Assembly: GCA_045631465.1 (NCBI GenBank)
Contig: JAZQUV010000026.1
Span: forward strand, 1-51,804
Direction of reading: 5' to 3'
Length of the DNA: 51,804 nt
Origin: Aphodosoma sp045631465
GTDB taxonomy: Bacteria > Bacteroidota > Bacteroidia > Bacteroidales > Paludibacteraceae
The notes beneath the pieces were generated by a model. It did not search any database. It was not told the DNA's origin and saw nothing but the letters and a program-made list of their open reading frames with translations. Shown here one piece after another: positions 8,228-16,060 of the stretch. A program made the translations under genes and the position numbers. Position 1 is the first letter of the stretch, and each line of letters opens with the position of its first letter.

Positions 8228-8782
8228 ATGCGTATAATCAGCGGACGTTTCAAAGGTCGCCGTTTCGACCCACCAAGCAATATCACAGCTCGCCCTACAA
8301 CCGACTTTGCCAAAGAGTCGCTGTTTAATCTCATCAACAACGAGATGGACATCGAAGGCATCACTGCCCTCGACCTCTTCTCTGGCACTGGCTCTATAAG
8401 TTATGAATTAGCTTCGCGCGATGCACTCCATATCACCGCCATCGAAATGAGCGAAAAACACATCAGCTACATTCGCAAAATGTGCGCCGACCTCAAAATA
8501 GACAATATCCGCGTGATGCGACAAGACGTCTTCCGTTATCTCACATCTACACAGACGTCTTTCGACTTCATCTTTGCCGATCCACCCTATCAACTCGAGA
8601 ATATAACAGACATTCCCGACTTGGTATTCAAACACAATCACCTCAACGCCGACGGACTTCTCATCGTTGAACATGGCGCCAAAACATCATTCGCCGACCA
8701 CCCAAACTTCGTCGACCACCGCAACTACGGCAACGTACACTTCTCATTCTTCCGCACACTTGAATATAAAAACAACATTTAA
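8228..8782 (+). CDS. rsmD: 16S rRNA (guanine966-N2)-methyltransferase
   Basis: The 184-aa class I SAM-dependent methyltransferase modifies G966 of 16S rRNA. It starts with MRIISGRFKGRR, the hallmark RsmD N-terminus. It has the SAM-binding loop LDLFSGTGS near residue 49 and the catalytic DPPY motif (FADPPYQ) near residue 118. Length is standard. It follows the DUF3822 gene, as in other Bacteroidales. Confidence 0.95.
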   Translation: MRIISGRFKGRRFDPPSNITARPTTDFAKESLFNLINNEMDIEGITALDLFSGTGSISYELASRDALHITAIEMSEKHISYIRKMCADLKIDNIRVMRQDVFRYLTSTQTSFDFIFADPPYQLENITDIPDLVFKHNHLNADGLLIVEHGAKTSFADHPNFVDHRNYGNVHFSFFRTLEYKNNI

Positions 8783-8785
8783 ATA

Positions 8786-8840
8786 AAAAGACATAACAAC
8801 ATAATAACATAATTTATGTTTTTCTGTACTTCTGTCTTAT
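8786..8840. repeat. AAAGACAGAA hairpin family, copy 2
   Basis: Left arm AAAAGACATAACAACATAAT and right arm TTTATGTTTTTCTG then TACTTCTGTCTTA form an imperfect hairpin between rsmD and the thioesterase gene. Confidence 0.7.
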
Positions 8841-8850
8841 AAAAAAAAAC

Positions 8851-9264
8851 ATGAAACATCAAGTACCAGTACAACTTAGATTCAACGACACTGACGCTCT
8901 TGGGCACGTCAACAACTCGACATATTTCAGTTTCTACGATCTCGGCAAAAGCGAATACTTTGCTGCCGTACGTGGCAACGACAACTTCTTCTCTCAAAAA
9001 GTCGATATCGTAGTGGCTCACGTAGAGGTTGACTTCATCGAACCTATATTCCTCACCGACCGCATCGCTGTCGAAACTGGCGTGTCGCATATTGGCACTA
9101 AGAGCCTAATTCTCGAACAACAAATAGTTGACCTCCGCACAGGTCGCATCAAATGCAAAGGTTCTACCACAATGGTAGGCTACGACTTCGACCACAACAT
9201 CACCATTCCTATCTCTCAAGAATGGCGCGATGCAATCGAAAAATACGAAGAAAGAAAATTTTAA
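8851..9264 (+). CDS. Acyl-CoA thioesterase, hotdog fold (4HBT/YbgC-like)
   Basis: The 137-aa protein carries the hotdog thioesterase signature FNDTDALGHVNNSTYFSFY with the catalytic-region Asp and the HVNN turn. It should hydrolyse acyl-CoA thioesters in the cytosol; the chain length cannot be told. It lies about 110 bases upstream of an ADP-forming acetate-CoA ligase on the same strand. The two could act on the same CoA pool, but the gap is filled by a repeat, so co-transcription is uncertain. Confidence 0.88.
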   Translation: MKHQVPVQLRFNDTDALGHVNNSTYFSFYDLGKSEYFAAVRGNDNFFSQKVDIVVAHVEVDFIEPIFLTDRIAVETGVSHIGTKSLILEQQIVDLRTGRIKCKGSTTMVGYDFDHNITIPISQEWRDAIEKYEERKF

Positions 9265-9269
9265 TAATA

Positions 9270-9369
9270 ATTTTGAAATTTGAAAGTTGAACCAAAGGCA
9301 TTTGAGTCTTTGGCGATACAAAGTTGAAAATTAATAACTTTCACATTTCAAATTTCACATTTCAACTTT
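9270..9369. repeat. CAACTTTCAAATTTC inverted repeat element
   Basis: Left words GAAATTTGAAAGTTGAA and right words TTTCAAATTTCACATTTC form an inverted repeat around the palindromic word CCAAAGG/CTTTGG. Relatives occur at 30605-30690 and 50335-50375, and inside a gene at 26391-26432. Confidence 0.65.
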
Positions 9370-9375
9370 AAATTT

Positions 9376-11436
9376 ATGATTTCAGAAAAACTCCTCAATC
9401 CGCAAAGCATCGTTGTAGTTGGTGCTTCAAACGATGTTCAAAAACCTGGTGGTAAACTTCTCAAAAACCTCCTCGACAGCCAATTCAAAGGCCAAATCTA
9501 TGTAGTTAACCCTAAAGAGGCAGAAATCCAAGGCATCAAATGTCATGCTAAGGTAGAAGACCTCCCTCAAGTAGATTGTGCCCTCATGGGTATCGCATCT
9601 AAATATTGCTTGCATACAGTCGACGTACTCGCTAACGAAAAAGGTTGCCGTGGTTTCGTTATCATCTCTGCTGGTTTCTCTGAAGAAAACCACGAAGGTG
9701 CCGAAATCGAACACAAAATCGTAGAAATCATCGACAACGTAGGTGGCTCACTCATCGGTCCTAACTGTACAGGTTTCTTGAATGTTAACTATACAGGTGC
9801 ATTCGATGCTCCAATTCCACAACTCAACCCACGTGGCGTCGACTTTGTTACTGGTTCAGGTGCTACTGCTGTGTTTATCAAAGAGATTGGTATCACAAAT
9901 GGTCTTCAATTCAACTCTGTTTGGGCTGTAGGTAACTCTGCTCAAGTTGGTATCGAAGAAGTTCTCGAATATTGGGACGAAACATACGTAGAAGGCGAAT
10001 CTTCTTTCGTTAAAATGATTTATATGGAGAGCGTACGCAATCCTCAAAAATTGCTCAAACACGCCTCTTCTCTTATCCGCAAAGGTTGTAAAATCGCTGC
10101 TATCAAATCAGGTTCTTCATCTGCAGGTAGCCGTGCTGCTTCTTCTCACACTGGTGCCCTCGCTACTTCTGACGTAGCTGTAGATGCTCTCTTCCGCAAA
10201 GCTGGTATCGTGCGTTGTAGCAACCGTCTCGAACTCGTGAACGTATGTTCTGTATTCATGCACCCTGAAATGAAAGGCAAAAACGTAGCTATCATCACTC
10301 ACGCTGGTGGTCCTGCAGTTATGCTTACCGACACATTGTCAAACAATGGTCTCGAAGTACCTCATATCTCTGGCCCTAAAGCCGAAGAATTGCTCACTAA
10401 ATTGTTCCCTGGCTCGTCTGTAGCTAACCCTATCGACTTCCTTGCTACTGGTACAGCCGAACAACTTGGTCACATCATCGACGCTTGCGAAAACGACTTC
10501 GACAATATCGACGCTATGGCCGTCATCTTCGGTAGCCCAGGTCTTTTCCCTAACTGGGAACCTTACCGCGTGCTCGACGAAAAGATGAAGACTTGCAAAA
10601 AACCTATCTACCCTATTCTTCCATCTATCATCAATGTGAAAGACGAAATTGCTGACTTCATCAACAATCGTGGTCGTATCAATTTCAGCGAAGAGTGTGT
10701 GTTTGGTAGTGCACTTGCTAAGGTATTCAACACTCCTGCTCCAGAACCAGAAAACCTCGAAATGCCAGAAATCGACGTACAAGCTATCCGCCGTATTGTC
10801 GACAATGCCGAAAATGGTTACCTCGGTCTCGAAGAAATCAATGGTCTCCTCGATGCTGCTGGCGTAGCACGCAAACGCAATGCCGAAGTTCGCACTAAGG
10901 AAGAAGCTATCGCTGCTGCCAACGAAATGGGCTTCCCTCTCGTAATGAAAGTTTGTGGTCCTGTTCACAAATCTGACGTAGGTGGTGTAGTTCTCAACAT
11001 CAAAGATATCGAAACTGTTGAACGCGAATTCGAACGCCTCATCGTTATCCCTGAAACTTATGCAGTTGAGGTATGTCCTATGTACAAAGGTACTGAAATC
11101 TTCATCGGTGCAAGCCGCGAAGCTAAATTCGGTCACCAAGTGCTCTGCGGTCTTGGCGGTATCTTCATCGAAGTATTGAAAGACGTACAAGCTTCTCTCG
11201 CTCCAATTGGTCTTGCCGAAGCTCACTCTATGATCGAACGCCTCCGTGGTTACAAAATCATCAAAGGTGTGCGCGGTCAAGAACCTGTCAACGAAGACCT
11301 CTTTGCCGAAGCAGTTACTCGTATCTCTGCACTTGTTAAAGCTGCTCCAGAAATTGCCGAAATGGACCTCAACCCACTCCTCGGTTCTGCAAATGCTGTT
11401 GTGGCAGTTGACGCTCGTATCCGCATCGAGAAATAA
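9376..11436 (+). CDS. Acetate--CoA ligase (ADP-forming), fused alpha-beta
   Basis: The 686-aa protein interconverts acetyl-CoA, ADP and phosphate with acetate, CoA and ATP, giving substrate-level ATP from acetyl-CoA. In order it has a CoA-binding Rossmann domain (GASNDVQKPG, residues about 1-130), two succinyl-CoA-ligase-like domains including the phospho-His site SSHTGALA (His258), and an ATP-grasp domain (residues about 470-686; GFPLVMKV, HKSDVGGV, MDLNPLL). Both subunits are fused in one chain of standard length. A terminator follows at once. It could also accept other short acyl-CoAs. Confidence 0.92.
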   Translation: MISEKLLNPQSIVVVGASNDVQKPGGKLLKNLLDSQFKGQIYVVNPKEAEIQGIKCHAKVEDLPQVDCALMGIASKYCLHTVDVLANEKGCRGFVIISAGFSEENHEGAEIEHKIVEIIDNVGGSLIGPNCTGFLNVNYTGAFDAPIPQLNPRGVDFVTGSGATAVFIKEIGITNGLQFNSVWAVGNSAQVGIEEVLEYWDETYVEGESSFVKMIYMESVRNPQKLLKHASSLIRKGCKIAAIKSGSSSAGSRAASSHTGALATSDVAVDALFRKAGIVRCSNRLELVNVCSVFMHPEMKGKNVAIITHAGGPAVMLTDTLSNNGLEVPHISGPKAEELLTKLFPGSSVANPIDFLATGTAEQLGHIIDACENDFDNIDAMAVIFGSPGLFPNWEPYRVLDEKMKTCKKPIYPILPSIINVKDEIADFINNRGRINFSEECVFGSALAKVFNTPAPEPENLEMPEIDVQAIRRIVDNAENGYLGLEEINGLLDAAGVARKRNAEVRTKEEAIAAANEMGFPLVMKVCGPVHKSDVGGVVLNIKDIETVEREFERLIVIPETYAVEVCPMYKGTEIFIGASREAKFGHQVLCGLGGIFIEVLKDVQASLAPIGLAEAHSMIERLRGYKIIKGVRGQEPVNEDLFAEAVTRISALVKAAPEIAEMDLNPLLGSANAVVAVDARIRIEK

Positions 11437-11451
11437 TCATACAACCTATAC

Positions 11452-11490
11452 AAAAAAAGGAGAACTTCATAACGAGGTTCTCCTTTCTTT
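11452..11490 (+). terminator. Terminator after the acetate-CoA ligase gene
   Basis: The 10-bp stem AAAGGAGAAC (11456-11465) / GTTCTCCTTT (11477-11486) is flanked by A- and T-rich runs. It may also serve the convergent FKBP gene. Confidence 0.85.
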
Positions 11491-11543
11491 TATATATCGC
11501 TTCAATAAATTGACCCAATAAAATACCGATATCACATATCTTT

Positions 11544-11957
11544 TTATTTCACATTTATCAACTCTATTTCAAACACAAGAGTCGAATAGGCAGGGATATC
11601 CTTGCCACAATCGCGCGAGCCGTAGCCCAATTTGTATGGTATCCACACCACCCAACGCGAGCCTACACTCATGGCTTTCAATGCATCTTGAAAACCTTTT
11701 ATCAACTCACTCACACGAAATACTTCTGGTTTCTTGCGTTTGAACGAATTATCAAATTCCTTGCCATTAAGCAATTTACCACAATAGTGCACTGTCACTT
11801 TACTCTTACCCGTAGGGCGAGGACCATTGGTGCGAGTAATCACCTTATACTGCACACCCGAAGGCAACACCTCTACACCTGGTGCATTGATATTCTCGTC
11901 GAAGAAACGCTCGTTCTTCTCACGATAAGCATTTATTTCTTGATATGTTTGAGCCAT
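11544..11957 (-). CDS. FKBP-type peptidyl-prolyl cis-trans isomerase
   Basis: The 137-aa protein catalyses cis-trans isomerisation of prolyl bonds. A short N-terminal helix (residues 1-30) precedes an FKBP domain: VTVHYCGKLLNGKEFDNSF, then the F-Q-D-A-L-K active-site helix (IKGFQDALKAM), then WIPYKLGYGSRD and FEIELI. There is no signal peptide, so it should be cytosolic, unlike many Bacteroidetes FKBPs that are lipoproteins. Confidence 0.93.
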   Translation of the reverse strand: MAQTYQEINAYREKNERFFDENINAPGVEVLPSGVQYKVITRTNGPRPTGKSKVTVHYCGKLLNGKEFDNSFKRKKPEVFRVSELIKGFQDALKAMSVGSRWVVWIPYKLGYGSRDCGKDIPAYSTLVFEIELINVK

Positions 11958-11961
11958 AATA

Positions 11962-12136
11962 AATGAAAAATTAAGAATTAAGAATTAAGAATTTTTGCGA
12001 CAAACGAAAGCAGAATCAAGCCTTGCTTGAGTTATGCTGAGCGAAGCAAAAATCACGACTAAAAGGAGTAATGAACAATTATTGCTTCGCGATTCATCCT
12101 TAATTCTTAATTATTAATTTTTAATTATTAATTATT
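11962..12136. repeat. Composite repeat: AATTAAG arms around a GCGAAAGCA-type core
   Basis: Arms made of repeated TTAAGAATTAAG (left) and TTAATTCTTAATTATTAA (right) form an inverted repeat. Its centre has words CAAACGAAAGCA and GCTGAGCGAAGCAAAAATCA. The core family recurs at 22471-22543, 22818-22922 and 32851-32940. Confidence 0.65.
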
Positions 12137-13360
12137 TAAAATGTTGACCATAACGGTCTTAACTGAGTCGAATTCGGCGCGAGCATTCGATGGGATTGGT
12201 TCTGTTGGAGGCGACTCCATCTTGAGAGGGTCGATAGGTGTGCCGTTTTTCCAAATACGGAAATCGAGGTGAGCACCAGTCGATGTACCCGAACTACCCA
12301 CATAACCAATCACTTGACCTTGCGTCACGCGCACACCCTCGGCAATGCCTTTACCATATTTCGACAAATGAAGATATGCCGATGTATATGTCGAGTTATG
12401 TTTGATTTTCACAGTATGGCCACCACCGCCTTTATAACCTTTGAAAGTCACCACACCATCGCCAATAGCCATCACCGGAGTGCCCATTGGCGCAGCATAG
12501 TCAACACCAGTGTGAGGGCGAACTGTCTTGTACACAGGGTGCTTGCGAGCGTAAGTAAACTTACTTGATATGCGCGAGAAACTAAGCGGAGCTTTGAGGA
12601 AAGCCTTTTTGGCATTGTTACCTTCCAAGTCCCAATAGCCACTCACCTCATCGTTTTCGTAGAAGATAGCATAAATCTCCTTTTCGCCACGAGTATAGCA
12701 TGCTGCATGTATTTTGCTGATACCAATCGATAGCGTATCGACAAACAACTCGTCGTAGTACACCTTAAAACCATCGCCTTTTTGCAAACCGAAGAAGTCG
12801 ACCGTCCACGCATAGATATCCGACAATTGCAAAGCCAAATTCATGTTCATATTGGCATCTATAATAGCATTCCAAAGCGATGTTTCCACAACGAATTCGC
12901 CTGTGCGAGTTTTTATCGTAGTAGGTTTCACGAATTGCTCAACATGCAACGAATCTTCGAAATGAAACACGATAAAATCGGTCACCGAGTGCTGATAGAC
13001 CAAGTATACCAACTGAGGCACAGAGTCTTGAGTGTAGTAGGCCGAATAACGTTGTCCGGCTTTCATACGACGCACGTCAAAAATCGTATCAGGAATGAAT
13101 GCAGCTTGAGTAATCGCTTTTTGGTCGGCACCAAGGTTACGCAATAGCGAAGTAATGATTTGACCACTAGCCACTTTACCTTGCACCACGTCCAAATCTG
13201 TTACATCCACACCATACTCTATATGACGCGGGTCTTCAACTACCTGAGTCGAGTCGTTCGTCTCAGTTGTTCCTGAGCCACCATTGCCTTTACATCCAAC
13301 AAACAATGTCAGCGCAAACAAAAATGGCAATATGATTTTGAAATAATTGTACATATACAT
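12128..13360 (-). CDS. M23-family metallopeptidase lipoprotein
   Basis: The 410-aa protein has a lipobox (LFVGC, Cys23), a middle part of about 230 residues with an OapA/LysM-like start, and a C-terminal LytM/M23 domain. It should be a cell-wall endopeptidase in the periplasm. Zinc-site motifs are HTGVD (His283, Asp287), YLHLSK (His331) and GTSTGAHLDF. The usual HxH of M23 enzymes reads His364-Leu-Asp366, so the second His, normally a zinc ligand, is replaced by Asp. Activity may be retained with an Asp ligand. A 3-residue shorter start is possible. Confidence 0.88.
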   Translation of the reverse strand: MYMYNYFKIILPFLFALTLFVGCKGNGGSGTTETNDSTQVVEDPRHIEYGVDVTDLDVVQGKVASGQIITSLLRNLGADQKAITQAAFIPDTIFDVRRMKAGQRYSAYYTQDSVPQLVYLVYQHSVTDFIVFHFEDSLHVEQFVKPTTIKTRTGEFVVETSLWNAIIDANMNMNLALQLSDIYAWTVDFFGLQKGDGFKVYYDELFVDTLSIGISKIHAACYTRGEKEIYAIFYENDEVSGYWDLEGNNAKKAFLKAPLSFSRISSKFTYARKHPVYKTVRPHTGVDYAAPMGTPVMAIGDGVVTFKGYKGGGGHTVKIKHNSTYTSAYLHLSKYGKGIAEGVRVTQGQVIGYVGSSGTSTGAHLDFRIWKNGTPIDPLKMESPPTEPIPSNARAEFDSVKTVMVNILNN

Positions 13361-13438
13361 TTAATTAAATAAAAAATTCCTCATTTTATCGCCAAAGGCT
13401 CAAAGACCTTCGGTTCCTAACTCCTCATTCCTCATTAT

Positions 13439-14101
13439 CTACATGATTTCTTGGCCGTTGATTTCGAGGGCGAAGTGAAGTTTGAAGTAGTCGGCGGCTT
13501 TGCGACACAACAACATGCGCTCCATGAATATCTCGAAATAGTCAATCACGGCACATATCTCGGTGTTGATTTGTAGACGCAAGATGAGTTTGCGCGCATC
13601 TTTGTCGGTAATCAATTCCGAACTCTCTACGGCATAGTTCACACGGTCGTGAATATCGAACGCAATAGAGCGAGGATTGCGCACACGCGAGCGGCGCACA
13701 TCGCATTTATCCGCCAATATCAACGCCGCAGCAATAGCATTCACCGGATAGGCAGTATGCTCGTCGTGATTGCCAATAGCCGTAATCACAGCCGAAATAT
13801 CCTCGGCAGGCATACCCAATTTGTCGAGAATACGGAATGCCATAACTGCCCCACTCTGTGCATGATCAGCACGATTTATCACATTACCAATATCGTGCAT
13901 ATATGCAGCAATTTTGGTAAGTTCGATAGTATGCTCGTCATACCCCAAAGTCGACAAAATCTCAGCTGCCACAAAAGCACATTTGGTTACATGAGCAAAA
14001 CTATGCTCAGTGTAACCTAATGCCACCAACGAGGCATCGGCTTGTTTGATATAGACCTTAATCTCCTCGTTATTACGAATATCTTCGAATGTCAATTTCA
14101 T
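13439..14101 (-). CDS. HD-domain phosphohydrolase
   Basis: The 220-aa protein has the metal-binding HD signature: His near SFAHVTKC, then AAYMHDIGNVINR, then NHDEHTAYP. The HD superfamily hydrolyses phosphate esters of nucleotides or related compounds; the substrate is not evident. The ATG at 14101 (MKLTFEDIRNNEE) is chosen. The open frame runs 19 codons further, but those codons are encoded by a TACAGAGTACAGAT repeat. Confidence 0.85.
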   Translation of the reverse strand: MKLTFEDIRNNEEIKVYIKQADASLVALGYTEHSFAHVTKCAFVAAEILSTLGYDEHTIELTKIAAYMHDIGNVINRADHAQSGAVMAFRILDKLGMPAEDISAVITAIGNHDEHTAYPVNAIAAALILADKCDVRRSRVRNPRSIAFDIHDRVNYAVESSELITDKDARKLILRLQINTEICAVIDYFEIFMERMLLCRKAADYFKLHFALEINGQEIM

Positions 14102-14103
14102 AG

Positions 14104-14202
14104 AGTACAGATTACAGAGTACAGATATCAGAGTACAGATATCAGATGTTCCATCCAATCAAAATCAAAACTGTTATCTGTAATCTATTATCTGTAATCT
14201 AA
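14104..14202. repeat. ACAGAGTACAGATATCAG inverted repeat
   Basis: Left words AGAGTACAGATTACAGAG and right words TTATCTGTAATCTATTATC are complementary in pattern and fill the gap between lysS and the HD gene. The same words appear inside a methyltransferase gene near 26326-26360. Confidence 0.7.
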
Positions 14203-14206
14203 TAAT

Positions 14207-15919
14207 TTATTTAGTCCAACCTTCGACTGCCTCTTTAGTTGGGTTAGTAAGACCAAGTTTGTTCTTTTTGTTGTAACCACAAAGGTCTTGGTGGAGTTTG
14301 TTCACGTTGGCATCTTTGAGTTTAGCCACCATGTCGAAACCAAGTTTTTGCAATGGTTCAACCCACTCAGTAGGCACACCGATTTCGGCATATTTCTCAG
14401 GACCATCTTTCACCACTTTTTTCTCTGGTTTCATTTGTGGGAAGAATAGAACCTCTTGAATTGCGCTGTTGCCAGTCATCAACATCACGAGGCGGTCGAT
14501 ACCGATACCGATACCCGATGTAGGAGGCATACCATATTGAAGTGCGCGCAAGAAGTCTTGGTCGATAACCATAGCCTCATCGTCGCCTTTGTCAGCCAAG
14601 CGCATTTGCTCTTTGAAGCGTTCTTCTTGGTCGATTGGGTCGTTGAGCTCAGAGTAAGCATTAGCCAACTCTTTACCATTCACCATCAACTCGAAACGCT
14701 CAGTCAAACCAGGTTTAGAGCGGTGCATTTTTGTAAGTGGCGACATCTCAACAGGATAGTCGGTGATGAAAGTAGGTTGGATGAAGTTGCCTTCGCAGAA
14801 TTCGCCAAAGATTTCGTCAATGAGTTTACCTTTACCCATAGTATCATCGATTTCCATATTGAGTTTTTTGCACACTTCGCGGATTTCATCTTCCGATTTA
14901 CCTTCAAGGTCGTAGCCAGTGAATTCTTTAATCGCTTCGAGGATAGGGAGACGGCGATAAGGAGCTTTGAACGAAATAGTTTTACCATCGATTTCAGTCT
15001 CGGTGCAACCATTCACAGCCACACAGATGCGTTCCAACATCTGTTCGGTGAACGACATCATCCAGTTGTAGTCTTTGTATTGAACGTAGAGCTCCATACA
15101 AGTGAACTCAGGGTTGTGAGTACGGTCCATACCTTCGTTACGGAAGTTTTTACCAATCTCATACACACCTTCGAAACCACCCACGATGAGACGTTTCAAA
15201 TACAACTCAGTAGCGATACGCATATAGAGGTCGATGTTGAGAGAGTTGTGGTGCGAGATGAACGGACGAGCCGAAGCACCACCCGCAATAGATTGAAGGA
15301 TAGGAGTTTCCACCTCAGTATAGCCAGCCTCATCCATCACAGCGCGCATAGTTTTGATGATAGTCGAACGTTTCAAGAAAGTATCTTTCACGCCTTCGTT
15401 CACCACGAGGTCCACATAGCGTTGACGGTAGCGCATCTCTTCATCGTCGAAAGCATCGTAAGCCACACCATCTTTGTATTTCACGATAGGGAGTGGACGC
15501 AACGATTTGCTCAACACAGTGAGTTCTTGAGCGTGCACCGAGATTTCGCCCATTTGAGTGCGGAATACAAAACCACGGATACCTACGAAGTCGCCGATGT
15601 CCAACAATTTTTTGAACACAGTGTTGTACATTTCAGGTTGAGCTTCGGTGTTGATATCGTCGCGCGACACATACACTTGGATACGACCTTTCGAGTCTTG
15701 CAATTCGATGAACGACGCCTTACCCATGATACGGCGGCTCATAATACGACCTGCGATGCACACAGGGCGACCACTCTCTTCGTCTTTAAACTCTGCTTTT
15801 ATATCTGTCGAGAATGCATTGGTTGGATACTCTGCTGCAGGATATGGGTCGATACCCATTTGTCGCAATGCGTCTAACGATTGACGACGAATCACTTCTT
15901 GTTCTGATAATTCCATCAT
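14207..15919 (-). CDS. lysS: Lysine--tRNA ligase, class II
   Basis: The 570-aa protein charges tRNA-Lys. An N-terminal OB-fold domain (residues about 50-145; VCIAGRIMSRR, FIELQDSKGRIQVY) precedes the class II core with motif 2 (FRNEGMDRTHNPEFT) and motif 3 (GIGIGIDRLVML). A C-terminal tail after residue 500 is seen in the LysS of this phylum. The start could be either of two consecutive Met codons. In many Bacteroidales lysS is beside gpsA and pgi; here they lie about 33 kb away. Confidence 0.97.
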   Translation of the reverse strand: MMELSEQEVIRRQSLDALRQMGIDPYPAAEYPTNAFSTDIKAEFKDEESGRPVCIAGRIMSRRIMGKASFIELQDSKGRIQVYVSRDDINTEAQPEMYNTVFKKLLDIGDFVGIRGFVFRTQMGEISVHAQELTVLSKSLRPLPIVKYKDGVAYDAFDDEEMRYRQRYVDLVVNEGVKDTFLKRSTIIKTMRAVMDEAGYTEVETPILQSIAGGASARPFISHHNSLNIDLYMRIATELYLKRLIVGGFEGVYEIGKNFRNEGMDRTHNPEFTCMELYVQYKDYNWMMSFTEQMLERICVAVNGCTETEIDGKTISFKAPYRRLPILEAIKEFTGYDLEGKSEDEIREVCKKLNMEIDDTMGKGKLIDEIFGEFCEGNFIQPTFITDYPVEMSPLTKMHRSKPGLTERFELMVNGKELANAYSELNDPIDQEERFKEQMRLADKGDDEAMVIDQDFLRALQYGMPPTSGIGIGIDRLVMLMTGNSAIQEVLFFPQMKPEKKVVKDGPEKYAEIGVPTEWVEPLQKLGFDMVAKLKDANVNKLHQDLCGYNKKNKLGLTNPTKEAVEGWTK

Positions 15920-15952
15920 AATATATAGAATGAATAATTAATATGTTTTTGG

Positions 15953-16050
15953 AAGACAGAATAACAGAAGAACATAAAAATATGGTATATAAAATTTGTT
16001 ATTATGTTCTTATGTCTTTTTTATTTTCGTGTTTTCTTGTCTTCCTGTCT
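15953..16050. repeat. AAAGACAGAA hairpin family, copy 3, with CTTGTCTTCCTGTCTT tail
   Basis: Left arm AAGACAGAATAACAGAAGAA and right arm TTATTATGTTCTTATGTCTT form a hairpin. It is followed by reiterated TGTCTT words that recur at 19137-19160, 33712-33740, 33855-33880 and 48960-48986. Confidence 0.75.
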
Positions 16051-16060
16051 TTTTTTTATT

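Noticed and set aside
10339..11280. Minus-strand open frame of 313 codons
   Set aside because: It is antisense to the acetate-CoA ligase gene, and its composition is rich in Phe, Asp and Val as expected for a shadow frame.
14456..15877. Plus-strand open frame of 473 codons
   Set aside because: It is antisense to lysS, with no promoter or family motifs; its length follows from the codon use of lysS.
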